Origin: Croceicoccus mobilis
GTDB lineage: Bacteria > Pseudomonadota > Alphaproteobacteria > Sphingomonadales > Sphingomonadaceae
Length of the DNA: 64,000 bases
Direction of reading: 5' to 3'
NCBI RefSeq assembly: GCF_001661965.1
Contig: NZ_LYWZ01000025.1
Location: forward strand, 1-64,000
This document shows, piece after piece, positions 25,658 to 33,490 of this stretch (its first letter is position 1; each line of letters starts with the position of its first letter). The notes below the pieces were generated by a model. It saw only the letters and a program-made list of their open reading frames with translations, was not told the DNA's origin and ran no database searches. Made by a program: the position numbers and the translations under genes.

Positions 25658-26641
25658 TTGCAAGCCGTCAAATATATCAAGACCAATATCGTCCTGTTCG
25701 GCGCTTTGTTCGCGAATCTGGGCATCGCCATCGCCAAGTTCATCGCGGCCAGCATCACCGGCTCGTCCTCCATGCTGTCCGAGGGGTTTCATTCCGTCGT
25801 CGACAGCCTGAACCAGGTGCTGCTCCTGTATGGGGAGCACAAGTCGGACCGGAAGCCGGATGAAAACCATCCCTTCGGCTATGGGCGCGAGCTGTATTTC
25901 TGGGCCTTTGTCGTTGCCATCCTGATCTTTGCCGTGGGCGCGGGCATCTCTTTCTACGAAGGCGTGATCCATTACCTGGAGCCCGAGGAACTGCGCGATC
26001 CCACGATCAACTATATCGTGCTGGGCGCAGGGCTGTTGATGGAGGGGACGAGCTGGTTCATCGCGGTCAAGGAATTTGCCGCGACCAAGGGCACGCGCAG
26101 CTGGTGGAGCGCGGTGCGCCGCTCGAAGGACCCATCCGTCTTTATCGTCATGTTCGAGGATTCGGCGGCGATGATGGGCCTGATCGTCGCAGGCATCGGC
26201 GTGTGGGCCAGCCATTATTTCAATTCGCCGCAACTCGATGGCGTCGCCTCCATGGTGATCGGCGTGATCCTCGCGCTCGTCGCGGTGCTGCTGGCGCGCG
26301 AAGCAAAGGGCCTGCTGATCGGCGAAAGCGCGGATGAGGACGTGGTGAAGCAGGTGCGCGCCATCGTGTCGCGCAAGGAATGGGTGACGGCGGTGAACCA
26401 TGTCCGCACGATCCATACCTCTCCCAACGAGATTTTCGTCGCGATCAGCGCCGATCTGGTCGACAGCACCCCGATGGGTGAGGGCGAGCGCCTGATCGAG
26501 GAAGTGGAGGCCGAACTGCGCGCCGCGATCCCCGATCTCGCTTCCATCTACATCCGCCCCGAAAAGGCGGAGGATGCGGTGAGTTTTGCCGAACCGGGGT
26601 ACGGGGTTTCACTGGGGGTGCAGCCGTTACCGAGTGAATAA
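25658..26641 (+). CDS. Cation diffusion facilitator (CDF) metal exporter
   Basis: 327 residues with six membrane segments and a C-terminal cytoplasmic domain. TNIVLFGALFANLGIAIAKFIAASITGSSSMLSEGFHSVVDSLNQVLLL is the CDF start, with the HxxxD metal site in TM2 (HSVVD). HPFGYGRELYFWAF follows, and in TM5 the second half of the site reads FEDSAAM, where many Zn exporters have HxxxD. Metal choice is therefore uncertain. The start is TTG 25658, with AGGAA 7 nt upstream and homology beginning exactly there; the GTG at 25601 adds 19 residues of repeat-derived sequence. Confidence 0.92.
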   Translation: MQAVKYIKTNIVLFGALFANLGIAIAKFIAASITGSSSMLSEGFHSVVDSLNQVLLLYGEHKSDRKPDENHPFGYGRELYFWAFVVAILIFAVGAGISFYEGVIHYLEPEELRDPTINYIVLGAGLLMEGTSWFIAVKEFAATKGTRSWWSAVRRSKDPSVFIVMFEDSAAMMGLIVAGIGVWASHYFNSPQLDGVASMVIGVILALVAVLLAREAKGLLIGESADEDVVKQVRAIVSRKEWVTAVNHVRTIHTSPNEIFVAISADLVDSTPMGEGERLIEEVEAELRAAIPDLASIYIRPEKAEDAVSFAEPGYGVSLGVQPLPSE

Positions 26642-26752
26642 ACGATATAGGTGTAAAAACCGCCGGCTTCGGGGCGGGGCTTAATCCTCTGTCATCAATT
26701 TTCGCCATAGTCGGGCAGCCATCCGGGTCGCGTCGGAAGGAATGGGGTCCCT

Positions 26753-27217
26753 ATGTCGATTATCCGCCTGCGCAATGCCTTTTTCGGTACTGCGATCGCT
26801 GCCACTGCCATTTTCGCTGTCACCAGCTTCGTGCCCGCGCCTGTCGCTCTGGCGCAAGACGAGGCCGCTGCCGTTGGGGAAGCCGCCGAGAGTGAGGCGA
26901 GCGGGGCACAAGCTCAGGGCCCCTCGCTCTACGCCGTGTGCAAGACCTATAACCGCGGCACGAAGACCACCGCTGCCTGCATCGGCTATCACCGCACAAG
27001 CGAGACCACGGCCTGCACGACTTATGGCGATTGCGGAACCGATATCGCCGAATTGTGCCGCAAGGTCGGCGTGCGGCACGAGGTCGATCTGAAGGAATTC
27101 TCCTCGGGCCTTGGCACTTTTGCGAGCCAGGGCGAATGCGAAGCGAAATGCGAGCATTCCTATGGCGAGGCGAACTGGGGCAAGTATGGGCGCAAATGCC
27201 TTGGCACGCTGGATTGA
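26753..27217 (+). CDS. Secreted cysteine-rich protein of unknown function
   Basis: 154 residues. A signal peptide (FFGTAIAATAIFAVTSFVPAPVALAQ) is followed by an acidic Ala/Glu spacer and a domain with eight cysteines (VCKTY, ACIG, ACTTYGDC, LCRKVG, ECEAKCEH, KCLG). The even number suggests four disulphides in the periplasm or outside the cell. No family is recognised. It stands alone between the CDF gene and a LysR gene on the same strand. Confidence 0.75.
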   Translation: MSIIRLRNAFFGTAIAATAIFAVTSFVPAPVALAQDEAAAVGEAAESEASGAQAQGPSLYAVCKTYNRGTKTTAACIGYHRTSETTACTTYGDCGTDIAELCRKVGVRHEVDLKEFSSGLGTFASQGECEAKCEHSYGEANWGKYGRKCLGTLD

Positions 27218-27288
27218 GGTAAAGGGGTAAGCGGCGGGCAAGCCGCGCGTTGCCCATCGGGCCACTTCGCATTATCAGCGGGTCCACA

Positions 27289-28107
27289 ATGAAGCGTACT
27301 CACTTGCCCCTGAACGGTTTGCGCGTGCTCGATGCGGCGGCGCGGCACCTGTCCTTCACCCGCGCCGCGGACGAGCTGGCGGTGACGCCTGCCGCCGTGG
27401 GCCAGCAGATCCGCGCCTTGGAGGACCTTCTCGGTGTTGTCCTCTTCCGCCGCACGCCCAAGGGGCTGGAGCTGACCGACGAGGGCGCGGCCGGGCTGGA
27501 TTCGCTCAGGAGCGGGTTCCTGCGCTTCGAGGAAGCGGTCCATGCGATGCAGGCGGGGCAGTCGAGCCATAAATACACTTTTGCCGCGCCGCGTGACTTC
27601 TTTGGCGCGTGGTTTGCGCGCCGGCTTGCCAGCTATCGTGAAACGAACCCCGAAGTGCGCTTCCACATGGCGGGCGGGCACGACACCGATTTCACCGAGG
27701 CGAACCTCGATTTCGCGGTGCGGCTGGCCGATGGGCCGGGCGATCTGGAAGGTGTGCCGCTGGCACCCGGAAAAAGGGTTGAGGTGGCAGCACCCGGCGC
27801 ACCCGATTGCTGGATCAGCTGGCCCGGCGGTCCGCGCCGCGATGGCGACACAGGCGAAGTGGCCGACGATGCCGATACGGGCCTGCGCGTCGGCGCGACG
27901 GGGCAGGCACTGGCGGCGGTGCAGGGCGGCATGGGCCGCGCTTTGCTGCCCTTGCAGCTGGTGGAGGACGATATCGCCGCCGGGCGGCTGATCGCCATGT
28001 CCGATGTGGAGGACACGCGCGCGACCTATTGGCTGGTCGCCCCGCGACCCCAATGGCGGCAAAAGAAAGTGAAGGCGCTGATCGAGTTTCTGTCCGCGAC
28101 CGAGTGA
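27289..28107 (+). CDS. LysR-family transcriptional regulator (GcvA-like)
   Basis: 272 residues. The N-terminal winged helix-turn-helix is textbook: LNGLRVLDAAARHLSFTRAADELAVTPAAVGQQIRALEDLLGVVLFRRTPKGLELTDEG. The effector-binding half is shorter than usual (about 180 residues) and contains GATGQALAAVQGGMGRALLPLQLVEDDIAAGRL, typical of GcvA-type members. ATG 27289 starts the conserved sequence; the frame upstream to 27250 is probably untranslated. No divergent target gene lies next to it, so its regulon is unknown. Confidence 0.93.
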   Translation: MKRTHLPLNGLRVLDAAARHLSFTRAADELAVTPAAVGQQIRALEDLLGVVLFRRTPKGLELTDEGAAGLDSLRSGFLRFEEAVHAMQAGQSSHKYTFAAPRDFFGAWFARRLASYRETNPEVRFHMAGGHDTDFTEANLDFAVRLADGPGDLEGVPLAPGKRVEVAAPGAPDCWISWPGGPRRDGDTGEVADDADTGLRVGATGQALAAVQGGMGRALLPLQLVEDDIAAGRLIAMSDVEDTRATYWLVAPRPQWRQKKVKALIEFLSATE

Positions 28108-28118
28108 GATGTGGGGAT

Positions 28119-28140
28119 GGCGGCGACGCGTAACGCCGCC
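28119..28140. terminator. Hairpin between convergent lysR and tonB genes
   Basis: GGCGGCG (28119-28125) pairs with CGCCGCC (28134-28140) around an 8-nt loop, between two gene ends. It has no T run, so this is a weak call. Confidence 0.4.
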
Positions 28141-28155
28141 GCCTTCGGTTTCACG

Positions 28156-28836
28156 TCAGCGCGGGATCACCCAGCGGACCGAGTTTTCATAGCTACCCTT
28201 GACCCGCACGCCTTCACTGTCGCGCGCGGCGTCGAAACGGGCGCGGCGGGCGATCTGCTTGCAGGCCGCGGCATCCAGCTCGGCATTGCCGCTGGACCGG
28301 GTGATCGTGCAATTATCGACCCGGCCATCCGCGCCGATCGCAAGGCGGAACCCGACCGTCCCCTCGATCCCCTGCCGCAGCGGGCGCGAGGGATAGTCAT
28401 CGGGCGTCACCCATTCGCCGGGCGCATTTCGGGGCGTGGCGCCCATCGGTTCGATCCCCGGCAGTTTCGGCGTCGGCAGCGGCACCTTGCCCAGACCGTC
28501 GCTGGCGGAAGGAAGCGCGATCACCGTCGTGTCGAATTCATTGGTGAAGGTCACGTCGGGCACCGGGCGCGGGACGGGGACCTTGATGATGGGATCGGGC
28601 GCCTGCACGATCGGATCGCTTTTCGGTGCGGCGTCGGGCGTCGGTGGCGGAGGGGGCAATGGCACCGTCACATCAGGCTTTTCGATGAAGCTGGTCTTCA
28701 CATTATCCGTGACCGTATCGATCACCGTCGCCGCGAAACCTGTCAGCAGCGCATATCCCAATGCTGCGTGAATGGCCGCGACCGAAACGATGGTCGCGGT
28801 GCGATGCCTGCTGTTCTGCGTATCCGTATAAGCCAT
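28156..28836 (-). CDS. tonB: TonB-family energy transducer
   Basis: 226 residues. A short cytoplasmic tail and one membrane segment (TATIVSVAAIHAALGYALLTGFAA) are followed by a Pro-rich periplasmic spacer (VPLPPPPPTPDAAPKSDP, IIKVPVPRPVPD) and a C-terminal TonB domain (EGTVGFRLAIGADGRVDNCTITRSSGNAELDAAACKQIARRARFDAARD). TonB passes proton-motive energy to outer-membrane receptors. exbB and exbD are not adjacent. AAGGAGAG lies 9 nt before ATG 28836. The promoter upstream is overlapped by a perfect dyad, suggesting repression. Confidence 0.92.
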   Translation of the reverse strand: MAYTDTQNSRHRTATIVSVAAIHAALGYALLTGFAATVIDTVTDNVKTSFIEKPDVTVPLPPPPPTPDAAPKSDPIVQAPDPIIKVPVPRPVPDVTFTNEFDTTVIALPSASDGLGKVPLPTPKLPGIEPMGATPRNAPGEWVTPDDYPSRPLRQGIEGTVGFRLAIGADGRVDNCTITRSSGNAELDAAACKQIARRARFDAARDSEGVRVKGSYENSVRWVIPR

Positions 28837-28908
28837 CGAGCATCTCTCCTTAAGAGCGCCCGAACAGCCATCATCTTGTTGTTCCGTCGGCGTTTCCGGG
28901 CGCGTTGG

Positions 28909-28943
28909 GAGAGGCATGTTACCATGTAACATGCCAATGTCTA
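28909..28943 (-). promoter_or_regulatory. Predicted tonB promoter with overlapping operator-like dyad
   Basis: On the minus strand TAGACA (28943-28938) and TAACAT (28921-28916) are 16 bp apart, giving a start near 28909. A perfect inverted repeat, GGCATGTTA (28913-28921) and TAACATGCC (28927-28935) with spacer CCATG, covers the -10 and part of the spacer. Such placement suits a dimeric repressor. The regulator is unknown. Confidence 0.6.
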
Positions 28944-28989
28944 CCATTCTACTTTGGTATGGCTTGCTTGCGCCGCAAGCGCCCGAAAA

Positions 28990-29820
28990 TCACTCGCCCG
29001 ATGGCGGAACGATCAGCGTGTCAATCGGCGCGCTGCCCAGCAGGTTTTCCGCCGTGCTGCCAAGGAAGGCACGGTGCATCGCGGTATGACCCTGCGATCC
29101 CAGCACCAGCAGATCGGCCGGCCATTCGGCAATCGCGGCGCGGATCGTCTTTTCGGGGCTTCCCTCCACCAGCATGGCAGTGATGCGGGTCTTGACCTCC
29201 GGCGCGATCAGGTCGCTGGCGATAAAGGCGTCCAGCGATTCCTGCGCGCCTTCCTCGACCTCTTTCGCGACATGCTTCGATTTCTGCCAGCCGGCAAAAG
29301 GCACGCTCCACCCGTGGATCAGCCGGATCGCGGCCTGCGGCAACAGCTGCCCGGCATAGCCCAGGGCCTGCGCCGACGTGCCCGACAGATCGCTGCCCGC
29401 GACAATGCGCGTATAGGGCGCATGCGGGCGCTGTTTCACCACCAGCACGGGCACATGTGCGTGGCGGATGATGAAATCGACCGCCGTCCCCAGGAAATAA
29501 TCGCCGATGTCGTTATAGCGCGCCACGCCGGTCACGATCAGCTGCGCGCCCACCTCGTCGGCCAGCTCGGTGATTTCGTCGGGGGGGTAACCCTCGGGGC
29601 TCAGCAGTTCCACCGTCAGCCCGTCTTCCAGCCCGTCGGGCATCGCGGCGCGCAGGGCTGCTTCGGCTTCATCCGGCTTTCCGGCAAGCCGGCTGCCGGG
29701 GCGCACGGCATGCACCACCACAAGGGTTGCTCCGCGAGAGCGCGCCATCATGGCGGCGCGGTCGATGGCTCGGTCGTCTCGGCCCGAAAGATCGGTGGCG
29801 ACAAGAATTGGTGCGGTCAT
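28990..29820 (-). CDS. Tandem-domain universal stress protein
   Basis: 276 residues with two UspA domains. Both begin with the family strand (ILVATDLSGRDDRAIDRAAMMARSRGATLVVVHAV and RIVAGSDLSGTSAQALGYAGQL). The second carries a full ATP motif GxxG-9x-GS (GSQGHTAMHRAFLGST), and the first only a partial one. ATG 29820 follows the stop of the upstream helix-turn-helix-like gene by 2 nt, so the two are probably translated from one mRNA. The exact stress response is unknown. Confidence 0.92.
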   Translation of the reverse strand: MTAPILVATDLSGRDDRAIDRAAMMARSRGATLVVVHAVRPGSRLAGKPDEAEAALRAAMPDGLEDGLTVELLSPEGYPPDEITELADEVGAQLIVTGVARYNDIGDYFLGTAVDFIIRHAHVPVLVVKQRPHAPYTRIVAGSDLSGTSAQALGYAGQLLPQAAIRLIHGWSVPFAGWQKSKHVAKEVEEGAQESLDAFIASDLIAPEVKTRITAMLVEGSPEKTIRAAIAEWPADLLVLGSQGHTAMHRAFLGSTAENLLGSAPIDTLIVPPSGE

Positions 29821-29822
29821 GC

Positions 29823-30815
29823 CTATAGAGTTATGCCGCCCTCTCGCGCCATTGCAAGATGCTTGGGCGTGGCGATTGGGGAAGGCGGATTGATCTGGCG
29901 CAGTTCGCCGCCACCGCCGGGGGCATCACGCAGAGCCTGCCGCGCCTTCCACTGCGCATGCGCGCGATCGAGCTTTGCATTGATGCTGGCGATCAGCGCG
30001 CGTTCCTGCGCGGCCGGGTTTGGCTGGGCAGCGGCATGGGCCCCGCCGTATCGCTGGCTGCGGCGATGGCGCAAAAGGAACATGACCAGCGCCTCGTTAT
30101 GCTTGCGATATTCGCCGATCACCTCGCCATGCGACACGATGGGCCGCGCCTCGCCCTCCAGCGCGCGGGCAAGCGCTGTATCCTCCAGCCTTGCGATGCC
30201 AAGGTCGATGGCCTTTTCCCACGCCTGCGCAAATTCTTCCGCCCCGTGGCGCGCGCGCAGCTTGTAAAGCGCCTCCATGCTGGCCCCGATGCTGCGCGCC
30301 GCCTGCCGCACCGATCCGCTGGCGGCGAGCGCGGCGATAAAGCCGCGCTGCCGGTCGGGCGTGATCGAGTTGCGGCGCGGGGCTGGGTGGACGAAGGGCG
30401 CAAAGCGCAGCAGCGGATCGTTGGCGTCAGGCTCGGGCGCGGTAAAGGCGGTCCGGCTGGTCCGCTGCGCAGGCCGCGCCGATGCGCAAGCCAGCTGCCC
30501 CTTCGCCGCCGCCGCATGCGTGCGCGCCTTCGCCCGCCAGCGCTCCGCCCGCGCGGCCAGCGCCGTGTCCGACATGCGCGCCGCATCCCAGGCGGCGCGA
30601 AAGCTTTTGCCAGCGGGCGCATTGCGCGCCTTGTAAACAGCCGCCTCGCTCACCCCGCATGCCCGCGCCGCATCCCCCACAAACCCTGTCGCCGCCAGGG
30701 CCGCAATGAAATGCCGCTGCCGCTGCGCAGTGAACTTGCCGTGAGTGGCGCGGGGCAGGGGCGTGAAGGGGAAGGGTGCGGTGTCGGTTGCGGCGGTGTG
30801 GTGGGGTTTCGGCAT
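29823..30815 (-). CDS. Protein with two helix-turn-helix-like modules, unknown function
   Basis: 330 residues. Two similar modules are visible: RQRHFIAALAATGFVGDAARACGVSEAAVYKAR (about residues 32-64) and RQRGFIAALAASGSVRQAARSIGASMEALYKLR (about 155-187), each followed by an AW-containing helix (FRAAWDAA, FAQAWEKA). The pattern resembles homeodomain-like DNA-binding units such as those of phage terminase small subunits. The rest is Ala/Arg-rich. It lies 2 nt upstream of the Usp gene on the same strand, which suggests a two-gene operon. A regulatory role is inferred. Confidence 0.75.
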   Translation of the reverse strand: MPKPHHTAATDTAPFPFTPLPRATHGKFTAQRQRHFIAALAATGFVGDAARACGVSEAAVYKARNAPAGKSFRAAWDAARMSDTALAARAERWRAKARTHAAAAKGQLACASARPAQRTSRTAFTAPEPDANDPLLRFAPFVHPAPRRNSITPDRQRGFIAALAASGSVRQAARSIGASMEALYKLRARHGAEEFAQAWEKAIDLGIARLEDTALARALEGEARPIVSHGEVIGEYRKHNEALVMFLLRHRRSQRYGGAHAAAQPNPAAQERALIASINAKLDRAHAQWKARQALRDAPGGGGELRQINPPSPIATPKHLAMAREGGITL

Positions 30816-30942
30816 GGGGGAGCGCTCCGGTGGGGGATGGAGCGGCGGGGGATATTGGGCCGTGGGGGTGTAGGAAAATAAAACCTGACAAGGTTATCTG
30901 GTGCTAGGTTTAAATTGTGGATTTTACGCGAAGGGAGTTCGA

Positions 30943-32499
30943 GTGAACGCCAACTTGGGGTCGTCTTCCGAGAGAGAAGAAATTGCTAACCGTCTATCAT
31001 ATGACTGGGAATCTTTAAAAAATAAAAAGTCCAAGCAAGGCACATCTTTGCAAGATTTCTGGCGGCGTTCCGGCAATGGGGGTGGTCTTGCAAGTGACGA
31101 TCAGCTTTTAGCAATGGGTCATCTTATAGATGTGCCTGATATCGGCCGATATCATATAGCCTATATCCCTTGGAAATCGTCTCATCCAGCTCTCTCAAAG
31201 CAGAATTGGAAAGACAAAGAGTGGGCTCTTTTAAATCGGGTTTTAAAGATATGCTGTGAACGTAATCCTGTATTTGTTCAAAACTTTGAATGGACCAATC
31301 TGACGGTCAGGTCCGAGTATGCGATCCCCTTCATCAAAGCGAATTTTAACAATTGCCATTTCATTGGTGATATAGATGGAGGTGAATTTCATCCTAATAA
31401 GGTTTTTAGCTGCCGATTTGATGGATATATCAAAAACGCAAAAAGTGAATTTACGGGATGCTTCTGTAATGGAACGGTTATTTTTGACAGTCGAGATGCA
31501 AAAGTAAATCATTGCGAATTTAATGAATTAGTTGCGCACAATCGAAACACGCTACCAAGATCTTTAGAAGTCACAGACAGTAAGATAAATAGAATTGTTA
31601 TCCGTGGCGCAATGAAATCAGTAATTTGTAGGAGAACTGAAAATAATAATCTCGATGCATCTGATGCGCATATTGGGAAAATAAATTTATCTGAAATGGG
31701 CGGTGACGGTATTTTCAATTTTCATCGATCTGTTATAGAAAACTATGCCACTTTCGAAATTGTTTTAATCAATTCTTCAAGTGACTATCGAAATGTATTC
31801 AAAAACTGTCGATTTGATGACAAGGTTGTTTTTTTAAATACCTCTCTGAAATTATCGGAATTTTGCGAGGTGCGTTTGAATCAACCTATTGATATTCGAC
31901 TCTATGCAAAAACGCCCGAGGCCGCCTGCGATGAAGAAATCAAGGAAATAAGGGCTTTATCCAAGTGGGATCGCGACGCTCGCTTGGATGCATTGGAGCG
32001 ATCTTGCCAGATCATTTCAGACCGTCATCGACAGGATGGTCGTCGAGACTTGGAGCACAGGTTTAGGCGGATGGAGATAAAATCCCGATCCTATAAGTCT
32101 AGCAATGTCGGTTTCGCAAAATTTGTGTCAAGATTTTATGGCTTGGTCTCGAACTTTGGCGTGAGCCTATATCGGCCAATTGTCTCCTTATTAGTTTTGC
32201 TTCTTTGTTCGGCCGCTACCTACGCAGCAATTGGTGCATTTGCGCAAGGTTTGACAGAAATTGGCGGAACTCTACGTCCAGAAGTCCTGCTAGACGCGGC
32301 AAAACTATCCTTCCAGCATATCTTTCCTATCGGCATTTCCGTTGATGGTTCAAATTTGTTCGACGGAAAATTAATAGGTGAGGACTCGGGTGCATACGGT
32401 CTCGTCGTGGGAGTGCTGGCAACGTGCCAAACGATCCTGTCCGGCATCCTCATTTTCTTGTTCGGTCTAGCGGTTCGGGCAAAGCTCCTAATTGGCTGA
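30943..32499 (+). CDS. Pentapeptide-repeat-like protein with C-terminal two-segment membrane domain; AT-rich, probably acquired
   Basis: 518 residues from GTG 30943, with AGGGAG 5 nt upstream (GTG 30901 is the alternative). Residues about 130-310 have an irregular quadrilateral beta-helix pattern with recurring Phe and Cys (NNCHFIGD, VFSCRFDG, SEFTGCFCNG, VNHCEFNEL, FKNCRFDDKVVF). A charged linker (ERSCQIISDRHRQDGRRDLEHRFRRMEIKSR) leads to two membrane segments, at about 409-435 and 484-515, with a loop between (AKLSFQHIFPIGI) that lacks a TVGYG potassium filter. A sampled stretch is only about 35% G+C in an otherwise GC-rich window, which suggests transfer. It may be a membrane sensor or effector; that is inference. 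Confidence 0.8.
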   Translation: MNANLGSSSEREEIANRLSYDWESLKNKKSKQGTSLQDFWRRSGNGGGLASDDQLLAMGHLIDVPDIGRYHIAYIPWKSSHPALSKQNWKDKEWALLNRVLKICCERNPVFVQNFEWTNLTVRSEYAIPFIKANFNNCHFIGDIDGGEFHPNKVFSCRFDGYIKNAKSEFTGCFCNGTVIFDSRDAKVNHCEFNELVAHNRNTLPRSLEVTDSKINRIVIRGAMKSVICRRTENNNLDASDAHIGKINLSEMGGDGIFNFHRSVIENYATFEIVLINSSSDYRNVFKNCRFDDKVVFLNTSLKLSEFCEVRLNQPIDIRLYAKTPEAACDEEIKEIRALSKWDRDARLDALERSCQIISDRHRQDGRRDLEHRFRRMEIKSRSYKSSNVGFAKFVSRFYGLVSNFGVSLYRPIVSLLVLLLCSAATYAAIGAFAQGLTEIGGTLRPEVLLDAAKLSFQHIFPIGISVDGSNLFDGKLIGEDSGAYGLVVGVLATCQTILSGILIFLFGLAVRAKLLIG

Positions 32500-32959
32500 G
32501 CCACTTGACCCCGCCCCCGAATCCCCCTAAGGGCCGCGCCAACCGCAGGTAGGCCATCCTTCAAGCAAGGATTCCCTCACGCGGATAGAGCTGAACATTG
32601 CCGGTGAGTGGGGCGGTCCTGAATGGTCCGGGCCTCGTTATCCGTCAAAGTAACCCGGCTGGACCCGGGTGGAGCGTTTCGGTTCGTGCGATCTTCGCCT
32701 CCGGCGGCCTTTATATGTAGGCCTGCCGCCATGGCGGTTTCGGCACGTCCTTTCCTCCATCTCCCGGACAATCCGAACGGCGGCTCGCGAATGAGTTTTT
32801 CGCCGCTCTCACCCATTCACTCTGGTGCGGGGGAGAGCGGAACCTCATCGGGGAGGGCGGTAATCGCTCTCCCGCCCGGATGAGGTGACCCCGGACGGGA
32901 AACCTCCCGTTCGGAAAAGTGACGCCGGGCCATCCGGCCCGGAAACAAGGAACGTATAA
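32500..32959 (+). promoter_or_regulatory. Long structured leader upstream of rpsL (460 bp, no gene)
   Basis: Several stems lie close to rpsL. CCGCTCTC (32803-32810) pairs with GAGAGCGG (32833-32840), but GGAGAGCG (32832-32839) can instead pair with CGCTCTCC (32865-32872). A nested stem uses CCTCATC (32843-32849) with GATGAGG (32879-32885) and GGGCGG (32855-32860) with CCGCCC (32872-32877). A 10-bp stem covers 32891-32914, and CCGGGC/GCCCGG covers 32925-32942. No strong -35/-10 pair was found by eye. Confidence 0.6.
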
Positions 32960-33331
32960 ATGCCTACGATTAACCAGCTGGTCCGCAAGGGCCGCGAGCC
33001 GCAGAAGGCCAAGAGCAAGGTTCCTGCGATGGAGCAGAACCCGCAGAAGCGCGGCGTCTGCACCCGCGTGTACACCACCACGCCTAAGAAGCCGAACTCG
33101 GCACTTCGCAAGGTGGCCAAGGTGCGCCTGACCAACGGCCGTGAAGTCATCAGCTACATCCCGGGCGAAGGCCACAACCTTCAGGAGCACTCGGTCGTGC
33201 TGATCCGCGGCGGTCGTGTTCGCGACCTTCCCGGTGTGCGTTACCACGTGCTGCGCGGCGTTCTGGATACGCAGGGCGTGAAAGACCGCAAGCAGTCGCG
33301 TTCGAAGTACGGCGCCAAGCGTCCGAAGTAA
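32960..33331 (+). CDS. rpsL: Ribosomal protein S12
   Basis: 123 residues, full length. S12 lies at the decoding centre of the 30S subunit. [39 protein letters not shown] and [11 protein letters not shown] are family signatures. Lys43 is present, but residue 88 is Arg (codon CGC at 33221-33223), where E. coli and Mycobacterium have Lys; K88R elsewhere gives streptomycin resistance. AAGG is 9 nt before the ATG. First gene of the str operon. Confidence 0.99.
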   Translation: MPTINQLVRKGREPQKAKSKVPAMEQNPQKRGVCTRVYTTTPKKPNSALRKVAKVRLTNGREVISYIPGEGHNLQEHSVVLIRGGRVRDLPGVRYHVLRGVLDTQGVKDRKQSRSKYGAKRPK

Positions 33332-33379
33332 GAAGCTTTTTTTGGGGGTGCGGATCGGCCATCCGGCCGCTCCTCGGTA

Positions 33380-33456
33380 CCAGCCCGTCTCCCCCACCCA
33401 ACCACCCGATGATCACCGATAACTTATCGGGTGGTTGGGTGGGGGAGACGGGCTGG
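33380..33456 (+). repeat. Perfect 31-bp inverted repeat between rpsL and rpsG
   Basis: Bases 33380-33410 are fully complementary to 33426-33456, with a 15-nt loop. The left arm begins CCAGCCCGTCTCCCCC and ends ACCACCCGAT. The loop region can form a smaller competing hairpin, CCGATA (33416-33421) with TATCGG (33425-33430). The right arm ends 34 nt before the rpsG ATG and has no T run after it. Possible roles are RNase III processing, mRNA stability or attenuation. Confidence 0.9.
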
Positions 33457-33490
33457 AGCCGCCCCTGAACTCCAAAGGAGTACGGATAAA

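Noticed and set aside
30943-32499. Potassium channel
   Set aside because: The two membrane segments and intervening loop resemble a channel layout, but there is no TVGYG-type filter, so I do not name it as one.
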